A DNA stretch of 64,000 nucleotides. Origin: Nocardia sp. NBC_00508 (GTDB lineage: Bacteria > Actinomycetota > Actinomycetes > Mycobacteriales > Mycobacteriaceae). Positions 34,630 through 44,159 of this stretch are shown piece by piece. The first letter of the stretch is position 1. Each line of letters starts with the position of its first letter. The position numbers and the translations under genes are program-made. The stretch spans positions 5,704,001-5,768,000 of the forward strand of contig NZ_CP107852.1 in NCBI RefSeq assembly GCF_036346875.1, written 5' to 3'. Under the pieces are notes generated by a model. That model made no database searches and was not told where the DNA came from. It was given only the letters and a program-made list of their open reading frames with translations.

Positions 34630-35493
34630 GTGCGGAGTCTGCTGGAGCCGGCGCGACGGGCCAAATATGCCCCTGCGCGGCAGCTCGCGAATCGGGATCT
34701 GGCGCAAGTCCTGCGGGTGCTGGATGCCGATCCGGTGGCCTCGTGCATGGTCGCCGCCCGGCTACAGGAGTTCGGTCTGGACACTCGGTGCGGCCAGGGC
34801 GAGCTGTGGAGCAGGGGCGGTCCGGCGGAGTCGCTGTGCTTCTCGGGTGCGAATCTGGTGCCGCTGCTGGGTGACCGAGACGCTTTGCGCGCGTTCGCCG
34901 ACCGGGCGGTCCGCTGGCCGCGCGTCTGTTCCTCGGTGGTGGGCCGCAGAGAGCTGGCTTTGCCACTGTGGGAGATGTTGGCTGTTCACTGGGGCCCCGA
35001 ACGGGAACTGCGTGGGGAACAACCACTGCTCGCGCTTGCCCAGCCGCCGCTGGCCACGCCCGACCCGGCGGTGCGCCGGGTGCGTCCAGCCGAGCTCGAT
35101 CGCTACCTCTCGGCCGCGATCGACATGTTCATCGAGGAGGTCGGTGTCGATCCCCGGGCCGCCGACGGCGGGCGCGGCTACCGTCGCCGCATTCAGAGCC
35201 TGATCGAATCCGGCCGCGCCTGGGCCCGTTTCGAGGACGGCGAAGTGGTCTTCAAGGCCGAGGTCGGCTCGTTGTCCCGGCGCACCGGCCAGATCCAGGG
35301 GGTCTGGGTGCATCCGGACCATCGGGGGAAGGGCCGCGGCACGGCGGGCACCGCGGCGATCGCGTGCGCGGTGGTCGCCTCCGGCCGCACCGCCAGCCTG
35401 TATGTGAACGACTACAACCGGATCGCTCGCCGCGCCTACAGCCGGGTCGGGTTCCGGCAGATCGCGACCTTCGCCACCGTCCTCGTCGACTGA
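34630..35493 (+). CDS. GNAT family protein with N-terminal DUF4081-like domain
   Basis: The 287-residue protein holds a divergent N-terminal half (about 1-130, starting SLLEPARRAKYAPARQLANR) and a C-terminal GNAT domain with VWVHPDHRGKGRGTAGTAAI as the acetyl-CoA loop and SLYVNDYNRIARRAYSRVGF. It corresponds by position and length to the mycobacterial gene downstream of ispG (gcpE). The substrate is unknown. GTG 34630 gives the family length. Confidence 0.88.
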   Translation: MRSLLEPARRAKYAPARQLANRDLAQVLRVLDADPVASCMVAARLQEFGLDTRCGQGELWSRGGPAESLCFSGANLVPLLGDRDALRAFADRAVRWPRVCSSVVGRRELALPLWEMLAVHWGPERELRGEQPLLALAQPPLATPDPAVRRVRPAELDRYLSAAIDMFIEEVGVDPRAADGGRGYRRRIQSLIESGRAWARFEDGEVVFKAEVGSLSRRTGQIQGVWVHPDHRGKGRGTAGTAAIACAVVASGRTASLYVNDYNRIARRAYSRVGFRQIATFATVLVD

Positions 35494-35567
35494 TCGCGCA
35501 CGCAGGTGCGGCGAATTCCGGAGTGCCGCAGGCGTTTGCCCGCCGGTGACCACTACCATCGGTGCCG

Positions 35568-37355
35568 ATGCCGACTCGGATGATCCTCTCGCTCGCCATC
35601 GCGGTGACCGCGGTGGCCGCCGCGGGCTGCGCGAGCCAGGCGCAGGGGCCGGTCCCGGCCGCGGACGCGTTCGTCAAGGCGTTCGCCGAACATCGGGTGG
35701 ACGCCGCGGCCGCACTCACCAATCTGCCCGAGAAGGCGAGCGGCGCATTGCGTTCCGCGTGGGTCCAATTGCAGGCCGAACAGCTCACCGCACGCACCGG
35801 CGCGGCACGGGTGAACGGTGACACGGCAACCGTCGACTACGCCTACGAGTGGCGGCTGCCCAAGAACCGGACCTGGAACTACTCGGGCCAGTTGCAGATG
35901 GGCCGCAGCAATGGCCGCTGGATGGTCCGCTGGACCTCGGCCAACATCCATCCCAGACTCGGCGACACTCAGACCATGGCGTTGCGGTCCACCCCGCCGC
36001 CGCGGGCGCGGGTCAACGAGCAGTCCGGCAGCGACGTGCTGGTGCCGGGCAAGGTGTCCCGGGTCGCCTTCGCCGCGGCGCAAGCACCCGACGCCGCGGC
36101 GGTGGCCACTACGCTGGCCGCGGCGCTGAACCGCTTCGACAAATCCCTGACCCCGCACTCGATCCTCGGCGCGGCGAAGGCCGCTACCGGCGCCCACACC
36201 GTCGCGCTGCTCAACGAGCACGAATCCAGCCAGGTGACCACCGATCTCATCGGACTGCCCGGCGTCACGCTGACCCAGCAGTGGGACCTGATCGCCACCG
36301 ACCGCGATTTCGCGCCGGACCTGCTCGCCCAAGTGCGCAAGACGGTGATCGCGGAGGTGGACGGCAAGGCGGGCTGGAGCGTGGTCACCATGAACGCCAA
36401 CGGCGCCGACACCGACGTGCTCACCGAAGTGCCTTCGCAGCCTGCGCCGTCGTTCTCGCTCAGCGTCGACCGCTCTGTGCAGAACGCCGCTCAGCGCGCC
36501 GTGGACGCGCGTACCGAACAGGCCATGATGGTGGTGCTGCGTCCGTCCACCGGCGCGATCCTGGCGGTGGCGCAGAACGAGGCCGCCGACCGGGACGGTC
36601 CGATCGCGACGATCGGCCAGTACCCGCCCGGTTCGGTGTTCAAGACGGTCACCGCGGCCGCGGCGATGTCGAACGGTCTCGCGACCCCCGGCACTGTGCT
36701 GCCGTGCCCGAGCCGAATCATCATCGGGGAGCGCACCATCCCCAACTACAACCTGTTCACGGTCGGCAACGTGCCGATGGCCACCGCATACGAGCGGTCC
36801 TGCAACACGTCGTTCGCCAAACTCGCCAGCGAGCTGCCCGGGCGCGCGCTACACGACGCCGCCGCGAAACTCGGCGTGGGGCCCGGCTATTCGGTGGTCG
36901 GGCTGCCGACGACCTCTGGCTCGGTGCCGCCCTCCGACGATCTGGTGCAGCGCACCGAAGACGGCCTCGGCCAGGGCAAGGTCGTGGTCAGCGCGTTCGG
37001 TATGGCGCTCATGGCGGCGACCATCGCGCACGGCTCGGCGCCGGTGCCCTACCTGATCGCGGGGCGGCCGACCCGGATCGACGGCGACCGCCCCGCGCTG
37101 GCCCCCGACGTGCTCGAAGGGCTGCGCATGATGATGCGCCAAGTGGTCTCCGGCGGCACGGCCGACCGGATCGCCGATCAGGGCGAGGTGTCCGGCAAGA
37201 CGGGCGAGGCCGAGGTCGACGGCGGGTCGCACTCCTGGTTCGTCGGGTTCCGCGGTGATATCGCGTTCGCCACGTTGCTGGTCAAAGGTGGTAGTTCCGA
37301 CAATGCCGTCGCCGTGACACGAGATATGTTCGCCGCGTTGCCCGCCGGGTACTGA
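35568..37355 (+). CDS. Lipoprotein penicillin-binding protein (transpeptidase)
   Basis: The 595-residue protein has a lipobox ending AAAGC (C21), an NTF2-like MecA_N domain (about 30-150), a dimerisation region, and a class B transpeptidase domain. Active-site motifs are S356-V-F-K359 (GSVFKT), S411-C-N413 (ERSCNTS) and K544-T-G (SGKTGEA). It cross-links peptidoglycan on the outer face. Its place after the GNAT gene matches the mycobacterial lipoprotein PBP of the same kind. ATG 35568 gives a clean signal peptide. Confidence 0.93.
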   Translation: MPTRMILSLAIAVTAVAAAGCASQAQGPVPAADAFVKAFAEHRVDAAAALTNLPEKASGALRSAWVQLQAEQLTARTGAARVNGDTATVDYAYEWRLPKNRTWNYSGQLQMGRSNGRWMVRWTSANIHPRLGDTQTMALRSTPPPRARVNEQSGSDVLVPGKVSRVAFAAAQAPDAAAVATTLAAALNRFDKSLTPHSILGAAKAATGAHTVALLNEHESSQVTTDLIGLPGVTLTQQWDLIATDRDFAPDLLAQVRKTVIAEVDGKAGWSVVTMNANGADTDVLTEVPSQPAPSFSLSVDRSVQNAAQRAVDARTEQAMMVVLRPSTGAILAVAQNEAADRDGPIATIGQYPPGSVFKTVTAAAAMSNGLATPGTVLPCPSRIIIGERTIPNYNLFTVGNVPMATAYERSCNTSFAKLASELPGRALHDAAAKLGVGPGYSVVGLPTTSGSVPPSDDLVQRTEDGLGQGKVVVSAFGMALMAATIAHGSAPVPYLIAGRPTRIDGDRPALAPDVLEGLRMMMRQVVSGGTADRIADQGEVSGKTGEAEVDGGSHSWFVGFRGDIAFATLLVKGGSSDNAVAVTRDMFAALPAGY

Positions 37356-37508
37356 AGCGGTTGCGTTCCCACACCGGAACAACCCAGAACAGAAGCTCGA
37401 GGTGCCGTGGGCGGTCCAGCGGGAACCGCGCCACGGCAACCATCGTCGACCGATACTTCACGGGTACGCCCTTCTTCGTCGTGCCTGCACCGGGTGATGC
37501 CGGAGCAC

Positions 37509-38486
37509 TCACTCCGTCGATGCGATCAGCAGATGCTCCAAGCTGGTCGTCCGATCGGAGTACTCGTCGACGCCGATGACCGCGACGAACTCACGATCAC
37601 CGGCACGCTGCTGGAGCGGACTCCACGAGGTGGCGAGATACCAACCCGCTCCGGCGGTGCCGTGCGGACCCAGACCCCCGCAATAGATCCAGTATCGGTC
37701 CGGGTGCACTTCCGGGCTCGGCCGCACCCGCGCGATGACGCCGATGTTGCGGTCGTCGTCCGAGTCGTATTCGCTGCCGTCGCTCAACCGCAGGTGCACC
37801 GAACGGGCGCCGTCCGCGGCGGCGCTGTTATGGACGGTGAACAGCGGACGCTCGACGGCCTCGAGATACAGATCGGTGCAGTCGTTGCCGCTCAGCCCGA
37901 AACTGATGTACGGCCGGTCCGAGCGGGCGACCATGTCGCGATCGCTGCGGACGTCGGCTCGAATGCCGGTCTGGCGCTGCAGCAAGGAGAGCACGTACAG
38001 CAGTCCGCGAACATCGTTCTCCGTCACCATGGACGGGACGTCGACACTCGACTGCTTGCCGAAGGGCCGGGAAATCCCCGCCGCTTTCAGTACGTCCACG
38101 GACGGCCTGGTCAGCTCGAGTCTCGGGTACACCAGAGTCGTTCCCCTGGTGGTCATCTCGGCCCCGAGGAATGCCTCGAGCTGGATGTCGGTGCCGGAAG
38201 GGCCAGTTCCCTGCAATCGGGGGTTGCCTGGTGTGGAGTTGGCCATCTGAAACAATCCTTCAACCGTCCAGCCCGGAAACATTCTCTCCAGCACCCGGCA
38301 GTGATAGTCACGCGGAAACCCGACCATGCGGCCCGACAACCATTGGTAGTACTGCGCCTTGGCCGGCCCATGACCCGGCGGAATGGGCGGGTCGAGCTGT
38401 GCCGCGCACCGGTCGTACGCGGTCAGGAAATCCGGATGACTTTTGAGATGCCGCTCCGCCAGCAGCATCTTGAGTACGGTCGCCAA
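37509..38486 (-). CDS. Actinobacterial HTH-like protein of unknown function
   Basis: The 325-residue protein begins with a helix-rich, XRE-like part (about 1-80: FLTAYDRCAAQLDPPIPPGH, AQYYQWLSGRMVGFPRDYHC, VLERMFPGWTVEGLF) and ends in a domain (about 190-320) with YISFGLSGNDCTDLYLEAV, YDSDDDRNIGVIARVRP and GLGPHGTAGAGWYLATSW. I recognise the pattern as recurrent in actinobacteria but not its function; the C-terminal half could be a nucleotide- or protein-binding sensor. The start is TTG 38486 after GGGGG. It lies at the boundary between core and accessory DNA. Confidence 0.72.
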   Translation of the reverse strand: MATVLKMLLAERHLKSHPDFLTAYDRCAAQLDPPIPPGHGPAKAQYYQWLSGRMVGFPRDYHCRVLERMFPGWTVEGLFQMANSTPGNPRLQGTGPSGTDIQLEAFLGAEMTTRGTTLVYPRLELTRPSVDVLKAAGISRPFGKQSSVDVPSMVTENDVRGLLYVLSLLQRQTGIRADVRSDRDMVARSDRPYISFGLSGNDCTDLYLEAVERPLFTVHNSAAADGARSVHLRLSDGSEYDSDDDRNIGVIARVRPSPEVHPDRYWIYCGGLGPHGTAGAGWYLATSWSPLQQRAGDREFVAVIGVDEYSDRTTSLEHLLIASTE

Positions 38487-38562
38487 CGAAAACCCCCTTA
38501 CCCCTGCAGCCTCCGTCCACGGTGACAGAGGCTCTGTTGTATTCGCTCAACCGCAACGAATA

Positions 38563-38596
38563 CTGGGCCGCCGGCAATAGCCTGCCGACGGCCCAG
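38563..38596 (-). terminator. Hairpin downstream of the 20-unit TIG gene
   Basis: CTGGGCCGCCGGCA (38563-38576) pairs with TGCCGACGGCCCAG (38583-38596), 14 bp with one mismatch and a 6-nt loop, 12 bp past the TIG stop. It is followed on the minus strand by TATTCGTT. A closely similar hairpin lies behind the 3-unit TIG gene, and TTCGCTCAACC precedes both on the + strand. Confidence 0.8.
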
Positions 38597-38608
38597 CGGC
38601 GTCAACCG

Positions 38609-41600
38609 TTAAACATAGGTGAAGCCGACGCCATTACTCGTACCTCCCGTGGTGACTGCGGTGATTTGCACGGTGCCGGTCCCTGCGGGGGAGACGGCCG
38701 TGATCTGTGTGGCGGAGTCGACGGTGAACGACGTTGCCGGTGTGGCATCGAAGTTGACCGCGGTGGCTCCCGTCAGATCTGTTCCGGTGAGAACCACCGT
38801 TGTCCCGCCTGCCGCCGGTCCCGTGTTCGGCACCGCCGAGGTGAGGGTGGGAAGCGGAACGTAGGTGAAGGACACTGCGTTGCTGGTTCCTCCTGTGGTG
38901 GTGGCGGTGACGTTCACGGTCCCGGTTCCGGCCGGGGAGACCGCGGTGATCTGCGTATCGGAGTCGACCGTGAACGAGGTCGCCGGTGTCGCACCGAAAG
39001 TGACCGCGGTGGCGGTGGACAGCGCCGTTCCGGTCAGAACGACGGTTGTACCACCGGCTTCCGGCCCGGCATTCGGCACCGCCAAGGTCAGGGTCGGAAC
39101 GGCGATGTAGGTGAAGGCGACTCCGTTGGTCGTCCCGCCCGCTGTGGTGGCGGTGACTTGCACCGTCCCTGTTCCGGCCGGGGAGACCGCGGTGATCTGT
39201 GTCGCGGAGTCGACGGTGAACGAGGCTGCCGGTGTGGCACCGAAAGTGACTGCGGTTGCTCCGGTCAGCCCGGTTCCGGTGAGCACGACCGTCGTGCCGC
39301 CTGCCTCTGGTCCCGCATTCGGCACCGCCGTGGTGAGGGTGGGAACGGCGACGTAGGTGTAGGCGACTCCGTTACTTGTTCCGCCCGGGGTGGAGGCGGT
39401 GACGTTCACGGTGCCCGTTCCGGCCGGTGCGACTGCGGTGATCTGTACCGCGGAGTCGACGGTGAACGAGGCTGCCGGTGTGGCACCGAAACTGACCGCG
39501 GTGGCTCCGGTCAGCCCGGTTCCGGTGAGCACGACCGTAGTACCGCCGGTGACCGGCCCCGCATTCGGGACCACGGTGGTGAGGGAAGGTACTGGGGCGT
39601 AGGTGAAGGACACCCCGTTGCTCGTGCCGCCCGCTGTGGTGGCCGTGACCTGGACGGTGCCCGTTCCCGCGGGCGTGACCGCCGTGATCTGTGTCGCGGA
39701 GTCGACGGTGAACGAGGCTGCCGGTGTGGCACCGAAAGTGACCGCGGTTGCTCCGGTCAGCCCGGTTCCGGTGAGGATAACCGTCGTGCCGCCTGCTTCC
39801 GGTCCCGCATTCGGGACCACTGTGGTGAGGGTGGGAACGGCGACGTAGGTGTAGGACACCCCGTTGCTGGTCCCGCCCGCTGTGGTGGCGGTGACCTGCA
39901 CCGTCCCTGTTCCGGCGGGTGCGACTGCCGTGATCTGTGTCGCGGAGTCCACCGTGAACGACGTCGCCGGTGTCGCACCGAAGGTGACTGCGGTTGCTCC
40001 GGTCAGCCCGGTTCCGGTGAGCACGACCGTGGTGCCGCCGGTGACCGGTCCCGCATTCGGGACCACTGTGGTGAGGGTGGGAACGGCGACGTAGGTGTAG
40101 GACACCCCGTTGCTGGTTCCGCCCGCTGTGGCGACGGTGATTTGTACGGTGCCCGTTCCGGCCGGGGCGACGGCGGTGATCTGTGTCGCCGAGTCGATCG
40201 TGAACGAGGCTGCCGGTGTGGCACCGAAAGTGACTGCGGTTGCTCCGGTCAGCCCGGTTCCGGTGAGCACGACCGTGGTGCCGCCGGTGACCGGTCCCGC
40301 ATTCGGGACCACTGTGGTGAGGGTGGGAACGGCGACGTAGGTGTAGGACACCCCGTTGCTGGTTCCGCCCGCGGTGGTGGCGGTGACGCTCACGGTGCCC
40401 GTTCCGGCGGGCGTGACGGCGGTGATCTGTGTCGCCGAATCGACGGTGAACGAGGTCGCCGGTGTGGCACCGAAAGTGACTGCGGTGGTTCCGGTCAGCC
40501 CGGTTCCGGTGAGTACGACCGTCGTGCCGCCCGCTACCGGTCCCGCATTCGGGACCACGGTGGTGAGGGTGGGCACTGGGGCGTAGGTGAAGGACACCCC
40601 GTTGCTCGTGCCGCCCGCTGTGGTGGCCGTGACCTGCACGGTGCCTGTTCCCGCGGGTGTGACCGCCGTGATCTGTGTCGCCGAATCGACGGTGAACGAG
40701 GTCGCCGGTGTCGCACCGAAAGTGACCGCGGTTGCTCCGGTCAGCCCGGTTCCAGTGAGGACGACCGTCGTGCCGCCCGCTACCGGTCCCGCATTCGGGA
40801 CCACCGTGGTGAGGGTGGGCACTGCGACGTAGGTGAAGGACACCCCGTTGCTGGTCCCGCCCGCTGTGGTGGCCGTGACTTGCACGGTGCCTGTTCCGGC
40901 CGGTGCGACCGCAGTGATCTGCGTCGCGGAGTCCACCGTGAACGACGTCGCCGGTGTCGCACCGAAAGTGACTGCGGTAGTTCCGGTCAGCCCGGTTCCG
41001 GTGAGCACGACCGTGGTGCCACCTGCTAACGGTCCAACATTCGGCACCGCCAAGGTCAGGGTGGGAACAGCGACGTAGGTGTAGGCGACTCCGTTACTGG
41101 TCCCGCCTGCTGTGGTGGCGGTGACGCTCACGGTCCCGGTTCCGGCGGGTGCGACGGCGGTGATCTGTGTCGCGGAGTCGACCGTGAACGAGGTCGCCGG
41201 TGTGGCACCGAAAGTGACTGCGGTGGCTGCGGTCAGGTTTGTTCCGGTGAGCACGACTGTCGTGCCGCCGGTGACCGGTCCCGCGCTGGGCACCACCGTG
41301 GCCAGGGTCGGAATGGCGACGTAGGTGTAGGCGAGTCCGTTGCTGGTCCCGCCCGCTGTGGTGGCGGTGACTTGCACGGTGCCCGTTCCGGCCGGGGCGA
41401 CTGCCGTGATCTGTGTCGCGGAGTCGATCGTGAACGAGGCTGCCGGTGTGGCACCGAAACTGACCGCGGTGGCTCCGGTCAGCCCTGTTCCGGTGAGCAC
41501 GACCGTGGTGCCGCCGGTGACCGGTCCCGCGCTCGGCACCAACGTGGTGAGGGTGGGAACAGCGACGTAGGTGAAGGAGACCCCGTTGCTCGTGCCGCCC

Positions 41601-43528
41601 GCTGTGGTGGCGGTGACTTGCACGGTGCCTGTTCCAGCCGGTGTGACCGCCGTGATCTGTGTCGCCGAATCGACGGTGAACGACGTTGCCGGTGTCGCAC
41701 CGAAAGTGACCGCGGTAGTTCCGGTCAGGTTCGTTCCGGTGAGCACGACCGTGGTGCCGCCTGCTATCGGTCCCGCATTCGGGACCACCGTGGTGAGGGT
41801 GGGAACGGCGACGTAGGTGTAGGACACCCCGTTGCTGGTCCCGCCCGCGGTGGTGGCGGTGATTTGCACGGTGCCCGTTCCGGCGGGTGCGACCGCGGTG
41901 ATCTGCGTCGCGGAGTCCACCGTGAACGACGTCGCCGGTGTGGCACCGAAGGTGACTGCGGTGGCTCCGCTCAGGTTCGTTCCGGTGAGCACGACCGTGG
42001 TGCCGCCTGCTATCGGTCCCGCATTCGGCACCGCCGTGGTGAGGGTGGGAACGGCCACGTAGGTGTAGGACACCCCGTTGCTCGTTCCGCCTACCGTCGT
42101 GACAGTGACCTGCACGGTGCCGGTCCCGGCGGGGGCGACGGCGGTGATCTGGGTCGAGGAATTAACCGTGAACGACGTCGCCGGTGTGGCACCGAAAGTG
42201 ACTGCGGTGGCTCCGCTCAGGTTCGTTCCGGTGAGCACGACCGTCGTGCCGCCTGCTACTGGTCCAACATTCGGGACCACCGTGGTCAGGGTCGGAACGG
42301 GAACGTAGGTGTAGGACACCGCGTTGCTCGTTCCGCCGGACGTGGTGACGGTGACCCCCACGGTGCCTGTTCCGGCGGGGGCGACGGCGGTGATCTGGGT
42401 CGAGGAATTAACCGTGAACGACGTCGCCGGTGTGGCACCGAAAGTGACTGCGGTGGCTCCGGTCAGCCCTGTTCCGGTGAGGACGACCGTCGTGCCGCCT
42501 GACGTCGGTCCCGAGCTCGGAATGATCGACGTGAGCGTGGGGACGGCGACGTAGGTGTAGGCGAGTCCGTTGCTGGTCCCGCCCGCAGTAGTGACGGTGA
42601 CCTGCACGGTCCCGGTCCCGGCAGGAGCTACCGCCGTGACCTGTGTATTGGAGTTGACCGTGAACGAGGTCGCCGGTGTGCCACCGAAAGTGACCGCGCT
42701 GGTGGTGGACAGGCCGGTGCCGGTGAGCACGACCGTTGTGCCGCCGGTGGTCGGTCCCGAACTCGGAGTGATCGACGTGAGGCTGGGGACTCCGGCATAG
42801 GTGTAGCTGACGCCGTTACTGGTTCCACCCGAGCCGGTGACGGTGACCTGTACCGTGCCGGCCGAACCGGCGGGGGCGGTCGCCGTGATCTGCGTCGAGG
42901 AGTTGACGGTGAAAATAGTTGCGGTACTGCCGAACCGTACGGTCAGCGGACCGGTGAAGTTGGTGCCGGTGATCGTGACGCTGTTGCCACCCGCGGTGGG
43001 ACCCGCGGTCGGGGAGATGGACGTGATCGTCGGGACGATGACATAGATGTAGGTGACCGGGTTGCTGGTACCACCTGGACCAGTGACCGTGATCGATACG
43101 ATCCCCGTCCCGGCAGGGGCGACGGCGGTGATCTGGGTATCGGAGTTGACTGTGAACGAAGTGGCGGGCGTGCTACCGAAATTGACCGACGTGACTCCGG
43201 TCAGACCCGACCCGGTGAGCGTGACCGTCGTCCCGCCCGCCGTGGATCCTTGGCTGGGGCTGACGCTGCTCAGGGACGGAACGGGAAGATAGGTGTAGGA
43301 GACTCCGTTGCTGGTTCCCGCCGAGGTCTGGACGGTGACTTGCACCGTACCGGCCGAACCGGCGGGCGCGATCGCCGTGATCTGCGTGGGGGAGTCGAGG
43401 GTGAAAGTGGTCGCGGTACTACCGAATCTAACGGTCGTGGGACCGGTGAACCCGGTGCCGGTTATCGTCACACTGGTACCACCTGTGGTGGGCCCTGATG
43501 TGGGGGAGATGGAAGTGATGGTAGGCAT
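38609..43528 (-). CDS. Giant IPT/TIG repeat protein, 20 units of 82 residues
   Basis: The 1639-residue protein is an uninterrupted array of 20 IPT/TIG immunoglobulin-like domains; the gene including its stop is exactly 20 x 246 bp. Units read VPTLTTVVPNAGPVAGGTTV, LTGTGLTGATAVTFGATPAT, SFTVDSATQITAVAPAGTGT and so on. Units 1 and 3 are of a different type (TITGTGFTGP), and units 4-20 are of the LTGTGL type, nearly identical in the middle. There is no signal peptide, anchor or other domain. ATG 43528 follows GAGGAGGCAGCGCC. It is probably a long fibre used in adhesion or binding, but how it would leave the cell is unclear. Confidence 0.88.
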   Translation of the reverse strand: MPTITSISPTSGPTTGGTSVTITGTGFTGPTTVRFGSTATTFTLDSPTQITAIAPAGSAGTVQVTVQTSAGTSNGVSYTYLPVPSLSSVSPSQGSTAGGTTVTLTGSGLTGVTSVNFGSTPATSFTVNSDTQITAVAPAGTGIVSITVTGPGGTSNPVTYIYVIVPTITSISPTAGPTAGGNSVTITGTNFTGPLTVRFGSTATIFTVNSSTQITATAPAGSAGTVQVTVTGSGGTSNGVSYTYAGVPSLTSITPSSGPTTGGTTVVLTGTGLSTTSAVTFGGTPATSFTVNSNTQVTAVAPAGTGTVQVTVTTAGGTSNGLAYTYVAVPTLTSIIPSSGPTSGGTTVVLTGTGLTGATAVTFGATPATSFTVNSSTQITAVAPAGTGTVGVTVTTSGGTSNAVSYTYVPVPTLTTVVPNVGPVAGGTTVVLTGTNLSGATAVTFGATPATSFTVNSSTQITAVAPAGTGTVQVTVTTVGGTSNGVSYTYVAVPTLTTAVPNAGPIAGGTTVVLTGTNLSGATAVTFGATPATSFTVDSATQITAVAPAGTGTVQITATTAGGTSNGVSYTYVAVPTLTTVVPNAGPIAGGTTVVLTGTNLTGTTAVTFGATPATSFTVDSATQITAVTPAGTGTVQVTATTAGGTSNGVSFTYVAVPTLTTLVPSAGPVTGGTTVVLTGTGLTGATAVSFGATPAASFTIDSATQITAVAPAGTGTVQVTATTAGGTSNGLAYTYVAIPTLATVVPSAGPVTGGTTVVLTGTNLTAATAVTFGATPATSFTVDSATQITAVAPAGTGTVSVTATTAGGTSNGVAYTYVAVPTLTLAVPNVGPLAGGTTVVLTGTGLTGTTAVTFGATPATSFTVDSATQITAVAPAGTGTVQVTATTAGGTSNGVSFTYVAVPTLTTVVPNAGPVAGGTTVVLTGTGLTGATAVTFGATPATSFTVDSATQITAVTPAGTGTVQVTATTAGGTSNGVSFTYAPVPTLTTVVPNAGPVAGGTTVVLTGTGLTGTTAVTFGATPATSFTVDSATQITAVTPAGTGTVSVTATTAGGTSNGVSYTYVAVPTLTTVVPNAGPVTGGTTVVLTGTGLTGATAVTFGATPAASFTIDSATQITAVAPAGTGTVQITVATAGGTSNGVSYTYVAVPTLTTVVPNAGPVTGGTTVVLTGTGLTGATAVTFGATPATSFTVDSATQITAVAPAGTGTVQVTATTAGGTSNGVSYTYVAVPTLTTVVPNAGPEAGGTTVILTGTGLTGATAVTFGATPAASFTVDSATQITAVTPAGTGTVQVTATTAGGTSNGVSFTYAPVPSLTTVVPNAGPVTGGTTVVLTGTGLTGATAVSFGATPAASFTVDSAVQITAVAPAGTGTVNVTASTPGGTSNGVAYTYVAVPTLTTAVPNAGPEAGGTTVVLTGTGLTGATAVTFGATPAASFTVDSATQITAVSPAGTGTVQVTATTAGGTTNGVAFTYIAVPTLTLAVPNAGPEAGGTTVVLTGTALSTATAVTFGATPATSFTVDSDTQITAVSPAGTGTVNVTATTTGGTSNAVSFTYVPLPTLTSAVPNTGPAAGGTTVVLTGTDLTGATAVNFDATPATSFTVDSATQITAVSPAGTGTVQITAVTTGGTSNGVGFTYV

Positions 43529-43610
43529 GGCGCTGCCTCCTCGTTGCCGTGGTGATCGTTCCTCTGCACCGGGGGGTGCCCGACTCGCTCAATGGCCCGG
43601 CTAATTCCAT
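43428..43610 (-). CDS. Possible leader peptide overlapping the start of the 20-unit TIG gene
   Basis: ATG 43610 lies after CCAGGAGGTTA, a strong ribosome site, and opens a 60-codon frame beginning MELAGPLSESGTP that runs about 100 bp into the TIG gene in another frame. The first ten residues recur at the other two leader copies (MEVTGPLSESAPP at 45175, MESAGPLSESGHP at 51937) with different codons for the same Leu and Ser residues. Translation followed by re-start at the TIG ATG is possible. No function is known. Confidence 0.45.
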   Translation of the reverse strand: MELAGPLSESGTPRCRGTITTATRRQRHAYHHFHLPHIRAHHRWYQCDDNRHRVHRSHDR

Positions 43611-43690
43611 TAACCTCCTGGAAGGGCACCTGGGCAACGAGTCTCGAATCCGTTTTGGTCCGTTTTCGGATTGTCCGCGTGTCGCCCCGT
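43529..43690 (-). promoter_or_regulatory. TIG leader cassette, copy A
   Basis: Read on the minus strand this holds a direct repeat AAAACGGACCAAAACGGA (about 43648-43665), then CTCGTTGCCCAGGTGCC, the leader ATG at 43610, and the TIG ribosome site GAGGAGGCAGCGCC. All parts recur in the same order upstream of 45102 and 51853. The paired AAACGGA boxes with a 9-bp step look like an activator or repressor site. Confidence 0.7.
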
Positions 43691-43853
43691 GACCAGCCCG
43701 TCTGGCGTTGCGGCAGCGGCGTTTTCGCCGGGCACCGGTCGTCGCCCGGCAACGGATCGCCGGGTTTGATCACGGAAACCTTTGGGCTGCCGCGGGGGTC
43801 TGGCAACCGCACCGAAAACCATCCCGCAGTGGTTCATCCAGGTGTATGGTTTG

Positions 43854-44159
43854 TCACAGGAACAGCTCGGGTGGGTCCTCGAATTCGATGCCCGCCTGCC
43901 GTGCCCGCGTCACCATCTTCCGATCCCATTCCCGGTGCACCCGCAGTGCCATACGGAACGCGCCCATCTGCTCGGACATCTGTTGCGTCTGTGAAATGGC
44001 GAGGTCGCTCAACACCTTTGCGGCGTCGGCCTTCGTCTTGGTCATGGTGGCGTCGACATCACCGCGCTTGAACCATGCCGTCACGATCGCCGACAGCACC
44101 GAGGAGCTGGCGATCAGCAAGAGCGCCGCGAACACCGGCGACTGCTGGACCATGGTCAT
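43854..44159 (-). CDS. Phage-type membrane protein, third gene of holin-like module
   Basis: The 101-residue protein has one N-terminal membrane helix (PVFAALLLIASSSVLSAIVT) and a charged helical tail (KTKADAAKVLSDLAISQTQQ, then REWDRKMVTRARQAGIEFED and PPEL). This is the layout of small actinophage membrane proteins encoded beside holins. ATG 44159 overlaps the previous gene's stop (ATGA). Function is unknown; the phage link is by resemblance and context. Confidence 0.65.
   Translation of the reverse strand: MTMVQQSPVFAALLLIASSSVLSAIVTAWFKRGDVDATMTKTKADAAKVLSDLAISQTQQMSEQMGAFRMALRVHREWDRKMVTRARQAGIEFEDPPELFL

Noticed and set aside
38522..41029. 835-codon + strand frame and many 70-80 codon + strand frames opposite the TIG gene
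   Set aside because: They are antisense shadows of the 246-bp repeat; translations are monotonous (Gly/Asp/Arg or Val/Pro runs) and repeat with the same period.
38609..43528. CRISPR-like array
   Set aside because: Units are 246 bp, fully coding and have no short repeat-spacer structure.
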